A DNA stretch of 22,061 bases from an uncultured Pirellulaceae bacterium. Its GTDB lineage: Bacteria > Planctomycetota > Planctomycetia > Pirellulales > Pirellulaceae. Below are positions 22,019 through 22,061 of this stretch, one piece after another. A model generated the notes under the pieces. The model did not search any database and was not told the origin of the DNA. It saw only the letters and a list, made by a program, of their open reading frames with translations. Location: assembly GCA_934278005.1 (NCBI GenBank), contig CAKQWG010000041.1:1-22061 (forward strand), written 5' to 3'. How positions within the stretch are numbered: the first letter of the stretch is position 1; each line of letters begins with the position of its first letter. The position numbers and the translations under genes were made by a program.

Positions 22019-22061
22019 GCGCCTCGTGGAAATGAAGATCGTCAGGCACTCGAAAGACACT

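Noticed and set aside
1..22061. Search for CRISPR arrays, tRNA or rRNA genes, transposases, integrases, toxin-antitoxin pairs or defence genes
   Set aside because: No regularly spaced repeats, cloverleaf-like sequences or matching protein motifs were seen on either strand; very degenerate cases could be missed by eye.

Overview
The window looks like chromosomal DNA of a planctomycete, probably a Pirellulaceae/Rhodopirellula-type organism. The strongest pointers are a DUF1559 prepilin-like protein with the GFTLVELLVVIAIIGILVGLL leader and a C-terminal H-x9-DG motif, a Tat-exported Gfo/Idh/MocA oxidoreductase, and many genes without a clear Shine-Dalgarno sequence. I see no rRNA, tRNA, CRISPR array, transposase, integrase or phage gene, so this is ordinary chromosome and not a mobile island.

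Region 1 (about 490-5030) is a run of small stress- or envelope-type genes around one PP2C-type phosphatase: a soluble small protein, the phosphatase, a glycine-zipper protein, an exported PRC-barrel protein, CsbD, a 69-residue membrane protein, and a CsbD-like/DUF883-like hybrid with a C-terminal membrane anchor. Most are monocistronic with good ribosome binding sites, and several end in clear hairpins. Region 2 (5118-7940) has the DUF1559 gene on the minus strand, divergent from a molybdate/sulfate-type ABC permease plus a short ATPase with no binding protein in view.

Region 3 (8072-10758) is a plus-strand set: a fusion of a divergent YrdC/Sua5 domain with a low-molecular-weight phosphatase of the YwlE type, then rpiB, then a PlsC-like acyltransferase. 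The first two recall the Bacillus ywlC-ywlE-ywlF order. Region 4 (10912-14766) has ferredoxin-NADP reductase convergent with a korA-korB pair for 2-oxoacid:ferredoxin oxidoreductase, which together form a plausible ferredoxin redox link. A small repeat patch lies between them.

Region 5 (15029-22061) has the Tat-type Gfo/Idh/MocA protein, a divergent membrane diadenylate cyclase fused to a YbbR domain (CdaA and CdaR in one chain), phosphoglycerate kinase, and a ribose-type ABC sugar transporter (ATPase and permease) that runs to the right edge. The most interesting items are the CdaA-YbbR fusion, the YrdC-arginine-phosphatase-like fusion with its degraded YrdC motifs, and the dense stress-protein cluster.
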